This document shows, in pieces, positions 25,483-33,138 of a stretch of DNA of 44,696 nucleotides (position 1 is the first letter of the stretch; each line of letters opens with the position of its first letter). The notes under the pieces were generated by a model. It made no database searches and was not told where the DNA came from. It worked only from the letters and a program-made list of their open reading frames with translations. The position numbers and the translations under genes were made by a program. This stretch comes from Actinobacillus indolicus. GTDB lineage: Bacteria > Pseudomonadota > Gammaproteobacteria > Enterobacterales > Pasteurellaceae. Location of the stretch: the NCBI RefSeq assembly GCF_901764975.1, contig NZ_CABFKH010000014.1:1-44696 (forward strand), read 5' to 3'.

Positions 25483-26484
25483 ATGACACCAAAACGCAAA
25501 CGCCCAACGCTTCAACATATTGCCGATCATTTAGGGATCACGAAAATGACGATTAGCCGTTATTTGCGTAATCCGGAATCTGTAGCTCATGAAACAGGGT
25601 TGCGTATTGCGGAGGCGATTACGGAATTTGGCTATATTCCCAATCGAGCACCTGATATTTTATCGAATGCTAAAAGTCGAGCCATCGGGGTATTGGTTCC
25701 CTCTTTGACTAACCAAGTGTTTGCTGATGTGATCAAGGGTATTGAATTAGTTACCGATAAGGCGGGTTATCAAACAATGCTAGCCCACTATGGTTATAGC
25801 CAAGAGAAAGAAGAGCAACGCATAGAGTCGTTACTCTCTTATAATGTAGATGGCATTATTCTCTCGGAAAATCACCACTCTAAGCGTACCTTGAAGATGT
25901 TGGAAGTTGCCAATATCCCTGTGATTGAGATCATGGATAGTAGTGAAATCGGTATTCAACAAGCGGTCGGATTTGACAATATTTCTGCAGCACAATCTAT
26001 GGTTGAAACCATGATTAGCCGTGGGCATAAAAATATTGTTTATTTTACTGCTCGTATGGATAAACGGACAAAATTGAAAATGCAAGGCTATGAACAAGCC
26101 ATGCGAAAATATCATTTAGAACCGCATAGTTTGATTACTGATGAGCCTTCATCTTTTACCCTTGGTGCAAAACAACTTCAACAGGCGTTAGCACAATATC
26201 CTGATGTTGATGGCATTTTTTGTACCAATGATGATTTAGCAATCGGGGCTTTATTTGAATGCCAACGCTTAGGTATTAAGGTTCCAAAAGAGATGGCGAT
26301 TGCAGGCTTTCACGGGCATGATGTGGGGCAATCACTCACCCCACAATTAGCAACGGTCATTACTCCCCGTTTAGAGATCGGCAAAGTTGCAGCCCAAGAG
26401 CTATTGAATCGTCTAAAGGGTGAACCACAGCAGAGTAGTATTATCAATTTAGGCTACCAAATTCATTTGGGAGAGAGTATTTAA
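25483..26484 (+). CDS. gntR: LacI-family gluconate repressor GntR
   Basis: A 333-residue LacI-type repressor: the helix-turn-helix is PTLQHIADHLGITKMTISRY and the periplasmic-binding-like sensor domain follows from about residue 62. It is close to the gluconate repressor GntR of E. coli in length and beginning. Two operators with the GntR pattern lie in the nearby gntK/permease region, which supports the name. Its stop overlaps the convergent gntK stop by 4 bases. Confidence 0.9.
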   Translation: MTPKRKRPTLQHIADHLGITKMTISRYLRNPESVAHETGLRIAEAITEFGYIPNRAPDILSNAKSRAIGVLVPSLTNQVFADVIKGIELVTDKAGYQTMLAHYGYSQEKEEQRIESLLSYNVDGIILSENHHSKRTLKMLEVANIPVIEIMDSSEIGIQQAVGFDNISAAQSMVETMISRGHKNIVYFTARMDKRTKLKMQGYEQAMRKYHLEPHSLITDEPSSFTLGAKQLQQALAQYPDVDGIFCTNDDLAIGALFECQRLGIKVPKEMAIAGFHGHDVGQSLTPQLATVITPRLEIGKVAAQELLNRLKGEPQQSSIINLGYQIHLGESI

Positions 26485-26996
26485 AGCAGTGGTTTGATAG
26501 CTTCAATACAACGTTCTACCACAGTTTCAAAAGGCGCATCAATATCAATAAAAATCACGTCCTTTTCATCTGCCAGTGGTTCTTCTAAGGTCGCAAATTG
26601 GCTTTTCAGCATATCTGTTTTCATATAATGCCCTTTTCGTTGTTTCATGCGTTCTAACACCAATTCAAAAGAGCCTTTCAGAAAGATGAATTTAACATCG
26701 TTGTTGCCTTGTCGGATGCGATCTCGATAGATTTTTTTCAACGCTGAGCAGACGATAATGCCTTTTTCACTTTTCTGTTCTAGACTAAATGCCGCATCGT
26801 TAATCCGTTCTAACCAAGGTTCTCTGTCTTGATCATTGAGCGGAATGCCACTCCCCATTTTAATAATATTTGCTCTTGGATGAAGATCATCTCCATCAAT
26901 CAATTTCATCCCTAAACGGCGTGTAACCTCTGTACCAATGGATGTTTTCCCTGTGCTTGATACGCCCATTAAAATAAATGCTTTCCCTTCTGACAT
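26481..26996 (-). CDS. gntK: Gluconokinase
   Basis: A 171-residue kinase that phosphorylates gluconate to 6-phosphogluconate for the pentose phosphate or Entner-Doudoroff route. The Walker A loop is MGVSSTGKTSIG. DGDDLHPRANIIKM is the GntK substrate block. Two ATGs compete: 26996 has AGGAG 7 bases before it, while 27002 has it just 1 base before, so 26996 is chosen. Expression from the divergent region is controlled by a GntR operator 21 bases upstream. Confidence 0.95.
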   Translation of the reverse strand: MSEGKAFILMGVSSTGKTSIGTEVTRRLGMKLIDGDDLHPRANIIKMGSGIPLNDQDREPWLERINDAAFSLEQKSEKGIIVCSALKKIYRDRIRQGNNDVKFIFLKGSFELVLERMKQRKGHYMKTDMLKSQFATLEEPLADEKDVIFIDIDAPFETVVERCIEAIKPLL

Positions 26997-27016
26997 AACC
27001 ATTCTCCTACAATAAA

Positions 27017-27031
27017 ATGTTACCGATAACT
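27017..27031. promoter_or_regulatory. GntR operator at gntK
   Basis: ATGTTACCGATAACT fits the GntR palindrome ATGTTACC-(GG)TAACAT well. It lies just downstream of a leftward promoter with TATAAA (27040-27045) and TTTAAT (27063-27068) spaced by 17 bases, so bound repressor would block gntK transcription. Confidence 0.8.
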
Positions 27032-27039
27032 AATATTTT

Positions 27040-27068
27040 TTTATAATGTATCATGCTAATAGATTAAA
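27040..27068 (-). promoter_or_regulatory. gntK promoter
   Basis: On the minus strand, TTTAAT and TATAAA are 17 bases apart, with the predicted start near 27033, inside the repressor site zone. Confidence 0.5.
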
Positions 27069-27089
27069 TTATGAAGTTTTTATTTAAAA

Positions 27090-27105
27090 TTTGAACAAGA
27101 TCACA
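27090..27105. promoter_or_regulatory. CRP-like site between gntK and the permease gene
   Basis: TTTGA-N6-TCACA matches 9 of the 10 fixed consensus bases. It lies between the two divergent promoters, about 65 to 70 bases from each predicted start, so it could activate both when glucose is absent. Confidence 0.65.
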
Positions 27106-27131
27106 GATTTAAAATAAATTTAAGAATGATG

Positions 27132-27160
27132 TTTACATTTTAGATACAAAATAATATGTT
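27132..27160 (+). promoter_or_regulatory. Promoter of the gluconate permease gene
   Basis: TTTACA at 27132-27137 and TATGTT at 27155-27160 are 17 bases apart; the -10 overlaps the second GntR operator. Confidence 0.55.
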
Positions 27161-27171
27161 ACCAGTAACAA
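27156..27171. promoter_or_regulatory. GntR operator at the permease gene
   Basis: ATGTTACCAGTAACAA is a near-perfect GntR palindrome that covers the -10 and start of the permease promoter. The ATG of this operator is in frame with the permease but belongs to the operator, so it is not the start codon. Confidence 0.8.
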
Positions 27172-27191
27172 TTTATGCCTTAGGGGGTTAT

Positions 27192-28541
27192 ATGTTAATT
27201 TTTACGATGATTGTAGCGATTATTTTGCTACTTGTGATGATTATGAAATTTAAAGTACACGCATTTGTGGCTTTAATTATTGTGAGTCTATTAACCGCAT
27301 TAGCGACAGGGATCTCTGTCGATAAAATTTTACCAACCTTGCTAGGTGGTTTCGGTAGTACATTAGCATCTGTCGCCTTATTGGTCGGTTTAGGCGCGAT
27401 GATTGGTCGCTTACTTGAAATTACGGGCGGTGCAAAAGTCCTTGCCGATACCCTAATCAATAAATTTGGGGAAAAACGAGCTCCATTCGCTCTTGGTGTA
27501 GCCTCTTTACTTTTTGGCTTCCCTATCTTCTTTGATGCTGGACTTGTGGTGATGCTACCGATTATTTTTAGCGTAGCAAAACAGTTTGGTGGATCTGTAT
27601 TACGTTATGCATTACCGTCAGCGGGTGCTTTTGCCGTGATGCACGCTTTCCTACCTCCACATCCAGGCCCAGTAGCTTCTGGTGATTTACTGGGTGCTAA
27701 TATGGGATTGCTGGTGATTGTCGGATTAATCTGTGCGATTCCAACTTGGTATATTGGTACTTACTTATTCAGTATGTTTGTGAGTAAACGTATCCATGTG
27801 GATTTACCAAAAGCATTTTTAAATTCATTAGCTGTAAATGAGACTGCAGTACAAAATCCTCCAAGTTTCAAACGTGTTTTGATTATTCTGTTATTACCGA
27901 TCTTCTTGATTTTATTTGATACAGGATTGAATACATTAACCGTTGCTAAAGTGGTTGATGGTTCAGACCTGTGGGTTCAAAGTTTACGTTTGATTGGTAA
28001 AACGCCTGTTGCCTTATTGATTACTTTAGTCGTGGCAATTCTGCTGTTAAAAGGCAATCGTAGCTATGAACAAATTGAAAAAATCTGTAACAACGCTTTA
28101 GGGCCGATCTGTTCTATTATTTTAGTGACAGGGGCTGGAGGTATGTTTGGTGGTGTGTTGCGTGCAAGCGGTATTGGTGATGAGCTCTCTGCTTTAATGT
28201 CAGACACAGGTATGCCAATTATCGTAGCGGCATTTATTATCGCAACAACTTTCCGTGTCGCACAAGGTTCTGCAACAGTCGCATTAACCACAACAGCAGC
28301 ATTAATTGCACCAATGGTTGCTGCAGATACTAGCCTAAGCCAATTTGATCTCTGCTTTATTGTGATTTCTATTGCTTCTGGTGCGACAGTGCTTTCTCAT
28401 GTAAACGATTCAGGCTTCTGGCTCGTAAGCCGCTTCTTAGAAATGGATGAAAAAACAACCTTAAAAACTTGGACAGCCCTTGAAACCTCTATCGGTGTTG
28501 TAGGCTTCATCATTGCTTATATTGGTAGTATTTTACTTTAG
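27192..28541 (+). CDS. Gluconate permease, GntP family
   Basis: A 449-residue inner-membrane gluconate:proton symporter with about twelve hydrophobic helices. Family blocks are LFGFPIFFDAGLVVMLPI, AFLPPHPGPVASGDLLGANM and VAQGSATVALTTTAALIAP. The ATG at 27192 has GGGGG a few bases before it; the in-frame ATG at 27156 lies in the operator and promoter. It is divergent from gntK and controlled by GntR with it. Whether it is GntT, GntU or GntP type cannot be settled without comparison. Confidence 0.92.
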   Translation: MLIFTMIVAIILLLVMIMKFKVHAFVALIIVSLLTALATGISVDKILPTLLGGFGSTLASVALLVGLGAMIGRLLEITGGAKVLADTLINKFGEKRAPFALGVASLLFGFPIFFDAGLVVMLPIIFSVAKQFGGSVLRYALPSAGAFAVMHAFLPPHPGPVASGDLLGANMGLLVIVGLICAIPTWYIGTYLFSMFVSKRIHVDLPKAFLNSLAVNETAVQNPPSFKRVLIILLLPIFLILFDTGLNTLTVAKVVDGSDLWVQSLRLIGKTPVALLITLVVAILLLKGNRSYEQIEKICNNALGPICSIILVTGAGGMFGGVLRASGIGDELSALMSDTGMPIIVAAFIIATTFRVAQGSATVALTTTAALIAPMVAADTSLSQFDLCFIVISIASGATVLSHVNDSGFWLVSRFLEMDEKTTLKTWTALETSIGVVGFIIAYIGSILL

Positions 28542-28552
28542 TGATTGATGTG

Positions 28553-28597
28553 ACAAGCGGTGAAATCTGCAAAATTTCTTGCAAATCTCACCGCTTG
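28553..28597. terminator. Uptake-sequence hairpin between gluconate permease and MazG genes
   Basis: CAAGCGGTGA at 28554-28563 pairs with TCACCGCTTG at 28588-28597, with the inner TGCAA parts also complementary. It is one base from the convergent mazG-like stop and so may work for both strands. Confidence 0.75.
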
Positions 28598-28598
28598 C

Positions 28599-28919
28599 TT
28601 ATTCTTCCCGATAACGTTTGATAAACTTCCGTTGATGTCTAGCCATTACATCTTCAATCGCAATATCGTATTTATCCGCTAAGATAAATAAGTTATCAAA
28701 CACATCACCCAATTCTTCGATTAAATTCTCTTTTTTCTGCAAGGCATCTTGCTCAATTTCATCAGGGCGTTCTCGACCAATCTCAATAGCACGCACAGCA
28801 CAGGCGACTTCACCAATCTCTTCTGTGAGATAAGCAAGGCGACGAAAGACATCTCGTTCGTACCAATTCTGCTGTTGATAAAATTCCCTGACCCATTGTT
28901 GATATTCTTGAAAGTGCAT
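28599..28919 (-). CDS. MazG-like nucleotide pyrophosphohydrolase
   Basis: A 106-residue all-helical protein with the MazG metal-binding pattern EEIGEVACAVRAIE and then EELGDVFDNLFILADKYDIA. Such short enzymes hydrolyse nucleoside triphosphates or dNTPs to monophosphates, often as house-cleaning. The ATG at 28919 follows AGAGA; another at 28934 is less well placed. It is divergent from the LOG-family gene with only 63 bases between starts. Confidence 0.88.
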   Translation of the reverse strand: MHFQEYQQWVREFYQQQNWYERDVFRRLAYLTEEIGEVACAVRAIEIGRERPDEIEQDALQKKENLIEELGDVFDNLFILADKYDIAIEDVMARHQRKFIKRYREE

Positions 28920-28982
28920 TTTGTTCTCTCTCATTATTTGTTACCATCTGCCACTACTTTAACAAAACAGGAAGAAAAAGAA

Positions 28983-29543
28983 ATGAAAATAACCGTCTAT
29001 TGCGGAGCCAGTGTCGGGAATAATTTGGCTCACCAACAAGCGACGATTGAATTGGGTAAATGGATTGCAGAACATCAACATACGTTAGTCTATGGTGGTG
29101 GTAATGCGGGTTTGATGGGCTTATTGGCAAATACGGTGTTAGAAAATGGTGGTGAAGTGATTGGTATTATGCCAACCTTTTTACAGGAAAGAGAGTTGGC
29201 GCATAAAGGCTTGACGCAGATGATAACCGTCAATTCTATGCCTGAACGTAAGAGTAAAATGATAGAGTTGGGTGACGCTTATATTGCGTTAGCAGGCGGA
29301 CCGGGTACTTTAGAAGAAATCGTTGAAGTGATCTCGTGGGCGAGAATTGGTCAAAACCCCAATCCGTGTATTTTGCTTAATAGTGATGGCTATTATGATG
29401 ATTTAAAAGCCTTTTTTGACAATATGGTAAAACAAGGTTTTCTCACTCAAGCGGATAGAGACAAAACGCTGTTTTCAGATAATTTGGTGGAAATTGAACG
29501 TTTTATTCAAAGTTATACACCTCCCGAAGTGAGAAAGTATTAA
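28983..29543 (+). CDS. LOG-family protein (TIGR00730 type)
   Basis: A 186-residue Rossmann-fold protein of the LOG family, whose plant members cleave cytokinin nucleotides; bacterial ones act on nucleoside monophosphates. The hallmark GGGNAGLMGLLANTVLENGG is present. The active-site loop reads LAGGPGTLEEIVEV where the family has PGGxGTxxE, so the first proline is alanine here. AGGAAG precedes the ATG. It is beside the MazG-like gene, and both deal with nucleotides. Confidence 0.87.
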   Translation: MKITVYCGASVGNNLAHQQATIELGKWIAEHQHTLVYGGGNAGLMGLLANTVLENGGEVIGIMPTFLQERELAHKGLTQMITVNSMPERKSKMIELGDAYIALAGGPGTLEEIVEVISWARIGQNPNPCILLNSDGYYDDLKAFFDNMVKQGFLTQADRDKTLFSDNLVEIERFIQSYTPPEVRKY

Positions 29544-29592
29544 TTTTGGATTTGCAAAATTTTGTCTCAATCTTACCGCTTTTATGGGGTAC

Positions 29593-29611
29593 AATAGCCC
29601 CATTCTTATTA
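29593..29611 (+). promoter_or_regulatory. Small palindrome and TACAAT before mnmE
   Basis: GGGG, then TACAATAG, then CCCC forms a short symmetrical element whose TACAAT may be the -10 of mnmE. No clear -35 was seen. Confidence 0.35.
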
Positions 29612-29627
29612 GACTTACATATTTAGC

Positions 29628-30986
29628 ATGAAAGAAACCATTGTTGCACAAGCTACACCGATTGGGCGTGGCGGTATCGGGATTTTGCGGGTGTCTGGAC
29701 CATTAGCGGCGGATGTCGCCGAAGCAGTATTAGGCAAATGCCCAAAACCACGCATGGCGGATTATTTACCGTTTAAAGATGAAGACGGAACGGTACTAGA
29801 TCAGGGGATCGCCCTGTTTTTTAAAGCCCCGAATTCGTTTACGGGGGAAGATGTCCTTGAGCTACAAGGACATGGCGGACAGGTGATTTTAGATCTGTTG
29901 CTTAACCGTATTTTAAAGGTCAAGGGCGTGCGTATTGCTCGGGCAGGTGAATTTTCCGAGCAAGCCTTTTTAAATGATAAGCTCGATCTTGCCCAAGCTG
30001 AAGCGATTGCCGATTTAATTGACGCAACGTCCGAGCAGGCAGCTCGTTCTGCATTGAAGTCCTTGCAAGGTGAATTTTCCCATAAAATCAATGCGTTAGT
30101 AGATAACGTCATTTATTTAAGAACCTATGTAGAAGCAGCGATTGATTTCCCCGATGAAGAGATTGATTTTCTTGCTGATGGTAAAATTGAAGCCAAATTG
30201 AATGAGATCATTACGCAACTTGCTAATGTTCGCCAAGAAGCGAAGCAGGGTTCGATTTTACGTGAAGGGATGAAAGTGGTGATTGCCGGTAAACCTAATG
30301 CGGGTAAATCCAGCTTGCTAAATGCTTTGGCAGGACGTGAAGCGGCGATTGTGACCGATATTGCAGGCACAACTCGTGATGTGCTGCGTGAGCATATCCA
30401 TATCGATGGTATGCCGTTGCATATTATTGATACCGCAGGCTTGCGTGAAGCGAGTGATGAAGTGGAAAAAATCGGGATCAAACGAGCGTGGGATGAAATC
30501 GAGCAAGCGGATCATGTGTTGTTGATGATTGATAGCAACGAATCTCAAGCGGATCATTTCCAACAAGAGTGGGCGGAGTTTTTAGCAAAATTACCGAAAA
30601 ATATACCGGTGACGGTGATTCGTAATAAAGTCGATTTAACCGGCGAAACGGAAAGCTTGGTACAAACGGATAATTTCACCGTGATTCGCCTTTCTGCACA
30701 GACGAAAGTCGGCGTGGACTTATTGCGTGAGCACCTTAAAAAATCAATGGGTTATCAAAGCTCAACGGAAGGCGGTTTTATTGCTCGTCGTCGTCACTTG
30801 GTTGCACTTGAAACCGCAGCGGAGCATCTGCAACGTGGACACGTTCAGTTAACACAATTCTACGCAGGCGAACTGCTCGCCGAAGAGCTTCGGATGGTAC
30901 AAAATGCATTGAGTGAAATCACTGGGCAATTTACTTCCGATGACTTGCTCGGCAATATTTTTAGTTCGTTCTGTATCGGTAAATAA
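29628..30986 (+). CDS. mnmE: tRNA modification GTPase MnmE
   Basis: A 452-residue GTPase that, with MnmG, modifies the wobble uridine (cmnm5U) of tRNAs. It has the N-terminal formyl-THF-binding domain ([14 protein letters not shown]), the G domain with G1 [14 protein letters not shown] and NKVD, and the C-terminal motif CIGK that is needed for activity. In many gammaproteobacteria it follows yidC near rpmH-rnpA; here it is about 20 kb away from that cluster. Confidence 0.98.
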   Translation: MKETIVAQATPIGRGGIGILRVSGPLAADVAEAVLGKCPKPRMADYLPFKDEDGTVLDQGIALFFKAPNSFTGEDVLELQGHGGQVILDLLLNRILKVKGVRIARAGEFSEQAFLNDKLDLAQAEAIADLIDATSEQAARSALKSLQGEFSHKINALVDNVIYLRTYVEAAIDFPDEEIDFLADGKIEAKLNEIITQLANVRQEAKQGSILREGMKVVIAGKPNAGKSSLLNALAGREAAIVTDIAGTTRDVLREHIHIDGMPLHIIDTAGLREASDEVEKIGIKRAWDEIEQADHVLLMIDSNESQADHFQQEWAEFLAKLPKNIPVTVIRNKVDLTGETESLVQTDNFTVIRLSAQTKVGVDLLREHLKKSMGYQSSTEGGFIARRRHLVALETAAEHLQRGHVQLTQFYAGELLAEELRMVQNALSEITGQFTSDDLLGNIFSSFCIGK

Positions 30987-30987
30987 G

Positions 30988-31034
30988 ACAAGCGGTCTGT
31001 TCGTTGCAAAATTTTGCAAACAACAGACCGCTTG
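30988..31034 (+). terminator. Uptake-sequence hairpin after mnmE
   Basis: CAAGCGGTCTGTT at 30989-31001 region pairs with AACAGACCGCTTG ending at 31034, and the inner parts continue through TTGCAAAATTTTGCAA with one bulge. It starts 3 bases after the mnmE stop and ends 23 bases before the next start. Confidence 0.75.
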
Positions 31035-31057
31035 CATTTTAGGCTTTGGAGAGAACC

Positions 31058-31645
31058 ATGACACATTTGATTATTTATGCTCACCCGAATCCAACCAGTT
31101 TTAACCATGCGATTTTAGACAAAGTGATTCAAGCAAGTGCAAACCATAATGTCATTGTGCGGGATTTGTATCAGCTTGATTTTAACCCGACACTTGAATG
31201 GCAGGAGTTTCGCAATACGATTCAACATCAATATGCAGAAGATATTGCCGAAGAACATCGCTATTTCCAACAGGCAGAACTTATTACCTTGATTTATCCG
31301 CTATGGTGGATGGGCTTTCCTGCGATTTTAAAGGGATATCTTGATCGTGTGATTGCTTATGGCTTCGCCTATAAAGACGGCAAAGAAAAAAGTATCGGTT
31401 TATTGGGTGATAAACGAGTTCAGCAGTTTGTTACCCTTGGCAATCCCGTGGAAGAATATCGCCAACAAGGCTATCTGCAAGCCTTTGAGCATACCTTAGG
31501 CTATGGCTTGTTTAGCTTTTGTGGCATTGAAAAGGTTGATATGCATTATTTTGGTGAGATTGGTTTGCCGAGTACCGATTATCAGGGGATTTTGAAAGAA
31601 GTTGCGGACATTACTCAACGTAATTTGTCTTCTTGTAAGCGGTAA
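31058..31645 (+). CDS. NAD(P)H:quinone oxidoreductase-like flavoprotein
   Basis: A 195-residue flavodoxin-fold protein of the NQO/MdaB/KefF group. The FMN/FAD loop start is LIIYAHPNPTSFNHAI and the hallmark YPLWWMGFPAILKGYLDRV is present. It probably reduces quinones or related acceptors. The ATG at 31058 has GGAGAG 4 bases before it; the TTG at 31046 is rejected. It shares no operon with neighbours: hairpins lie on both sides. Confidence 0.9.
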   Translation: MTHLIIYAHPNPTSFNHAILDKVIQASANHNVIVRDLYQLDFNPTLEWQEFRNTIQHQYAEDIAEEHRYFQQAELITLIYPLWWMGFPAILKGYLDRVIAYGFAYKDGKEKSIGLLGDKRVQQFVTLGNPVEEYRQQGYLQAFEHTLGYGLFSFCGIEKVDMHYFGEIGLPSTDYQGILKEVADITQRNLSSCKR

Positions 31646-31666
31646 GATGAACTGAAAATTTTGCAA

Positions 31667-31690
31667 AAAGCCCACAATATAGTGGGCTTT
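31667..31690. terminator. Terminator between flavoprotein gene and tsuB-like gene
   Basis: AAAGCCCAC at 31667-31675 and GTGGGCTTT at 31682-31690 form a 9-bp stem with a 6-base loop. It lies between two converging genes and has A and T tracts on its flanks, so it may work both ways. Confidence 0.8.
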
Positions 31691-31696
31691 ACGACA

Positions 31697-31918
31697 CTAT
31701 TTGATTACCGTAATAGTCCACTTAGCATCGCCAATTTGCTCAAATTCGGTGACTTCATAGCCTTCCTCGGCAGCCCATTGTGGAATGGCTTCCGTTGCTT
31801 GTGTACAATCAAATTCAATAATCAAACCATCTCCTTTATTTAATTTCGCCATTGCTTCTTTAGCTTCGACTAATGGAAATGGACAAACTAACCCCGCAGC
31901 TTTTAATTTAACATTCAT
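31697..31918 (-). CDS. TusA-like sulfur carrier (YeeD/TsuB type)
   Basis: A 73-residue protein of the TusA/SirA fold. The catalytic Cys-Pro motif is LVCPFPLVEAKEAM, which carries sulfur as a persulfide. Being directly downstream of a YeeE-type membrane protein (19 bases apart), it is most likely the TsuB partner that handles imported thiosulfate in the cytoplasm. AAAGGA precedes its start. Confidence 0.9.
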   Translation of the reverse strand: MNVKLKAAGLVCPFPLVEAKEAMAKLNKGDGLIIEFDCTQATEAIPQWAAEEGYEVTEFEQIGDAKWTITVIK

Positions 31919-31937
31919 ATTTATAAATCCTTTGTGA

Positions 31938-32984
31938 TTAAGCAGTTACAGCAACACGACTGACATTGGCTTGTCGTGGACGAATAATGGTGAAATAAGC
32001 GGCAACCCAAGTGCCTAAAATCATCACGGGAAGCGAAACCCAACCTTGCCATGAGAAGAAAGCCGTTTCTACTAGACCATTACCAATAGAACATCCGCCA
32101 GCGAGAGTTGCTCCAATGCCCATTAAGACACCGCCCACAGCACTATATAAAATTGTTTTAACATCAGGCACTCTAAAGCGGAATTCATTACTGCCTTTAG
32201 CCGCAATAAAAGAGCCGATTAAGATACCAAGTAATAAGAACACACCCCAGTTAATGAATTTACTCTCTCCCGTAACTAAAAATTGCATAATGTTAGCGGA
32301 CGGCCCTGTAATGCCTAAACCGAAATTACGTCCTGTCGCAACACTTAACGGCCAAGCAATTAAGGCAATTAAACCAACTAACGTTGCAGTAAAGAAGGGA
32401 TCCCAACGTTTTTCAAATAACAAGTGAGCAATACCTGTTTTCTTCGGTTTGAGTGTAGCCACTTTGACTTTAGGTTTTGAGAGTTGTTTGAACACTAAAA
32501 ATCCCGTGGTTAATGCAAGTAATGCGACTAAGATCCAAGGAGAAATATTTAGCGACTCATAGATTGTTTTCTGCTCGGTACTGATGCTTTTGGCTGCAAC
32601 ATTAAAATCACCGAGTGGGCCACTTCTCATCATGGCACTGAGTAGCATATAGGTGAATAACGCGACCCAGCTTCCAATTAAACCTTCACCTGCACGATAC
32701 CATGTACCTGTTGCACAGCCACCAGCTAAAATAATCCCGATGCCAAACAGGAATGCTCCTGAAATAACGGCAAAGGGGGCAAAATTTTCCGCAGGGATTT
32801 CAACAATTCCAAATTCACGTAAAGCGAATAGCCCAATAGATTGAATAGTGATGGCAATTAATAGTGCGATGAACATTTTATTACTTTTGGTGACATACAT
32901 ATCACGAAATGCGCCTGTAATACAGAATCGTCCTCGTTGCATGACAAATCCTAGTAATAAACCGACAAAAAGCCCTGTTAGCAT
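31938..32984 (-). CDS. YeeE/YedE-type thiosulfate uptake protein (TsuA-like)
   Basis: A 348-residue inner-membrane protein made of two repeats. Three conserved cysteines line the presumed thiosulfate path: C21 in RGRFCITGAFRD, C90 in LAGGCATGTW and C298 in LAGGCSIGNG, as in TsuA. Many hydrophobic helices are visible. AGG is 5 bases before the ATG (GGAGG). Working with the TusA-like protein downstream, it would supply sulfur for cysteine synthesis. The gene starts about 1.1 kb left of thrC's own start region, with a thrC terminator between. Confidence 0.9.
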   Translation of the reverse strand: MLTGLFVGLLLGFVMQRGRFCITGAFRDMYVTKSNKMFIALLIAITIQSIGLFALREFGIVEIPAENFAPFAVISGAFLFGIGIILAGGCATGTWYRAGEGLIGSWVALFTYMLLSAMMRSGPLGDFNVAAKSISTEQKTIYESLNISPWILVALLALTTGFLVFKQLSKPKVKVATLKPKKTGIAHLLFEKRWDPFFTATLVGLIALIAWPLSVATGRNFGLGITGPSANIMQFLVTGESKFINWGVFLLLGILIGSFIAAKGSNEFRFRVPDVKTILYSAVGGVLMGIGATLAGGCSIGNGLVETAFFSWQGWVSLPVMILGTWVAAYFTIIRPRQANVSRVAVTA

Positions 32985-33105
32985 AAAACCTCCATAAAAT
33001 GTAAAAATAACCGATGAGATTATTACAACAGGTTATAAAAATACGATCTAATAATCTTTTTGATTATGTTATGCTTTTTGGGAATTTAGGGTGGGGAAAA
33101 AGAAA

Positions 33106-33124
33106 TGGCACTCATTGAGTGCCA
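33106..33124 (-). terminator. Terminator of thrC
   Basis: TGGCACTCA at 33106-33114 and TGAGTGCCA at 33116-33124 form a 9-bp stem. Read on the minus strand it is followed by TTTCTTTTT, the right pattern for ending thrC transcription. Confidence 0.85.
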
Positions 33125-33138
33125 CTTTGAGAATGCGA

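Noticed and set aside
27156..27191. Upstream ATG as start of the gluconate permease
   Set aside because: It is part of a GntR operator and the -10 box; the next ATG has a strong ribosome site.
30318..30566. Long antisense reading frames inside mnmE and other core genes
   Set aside because: They lie opposite well-recognised genes, lack ribosome sites and have no family features.
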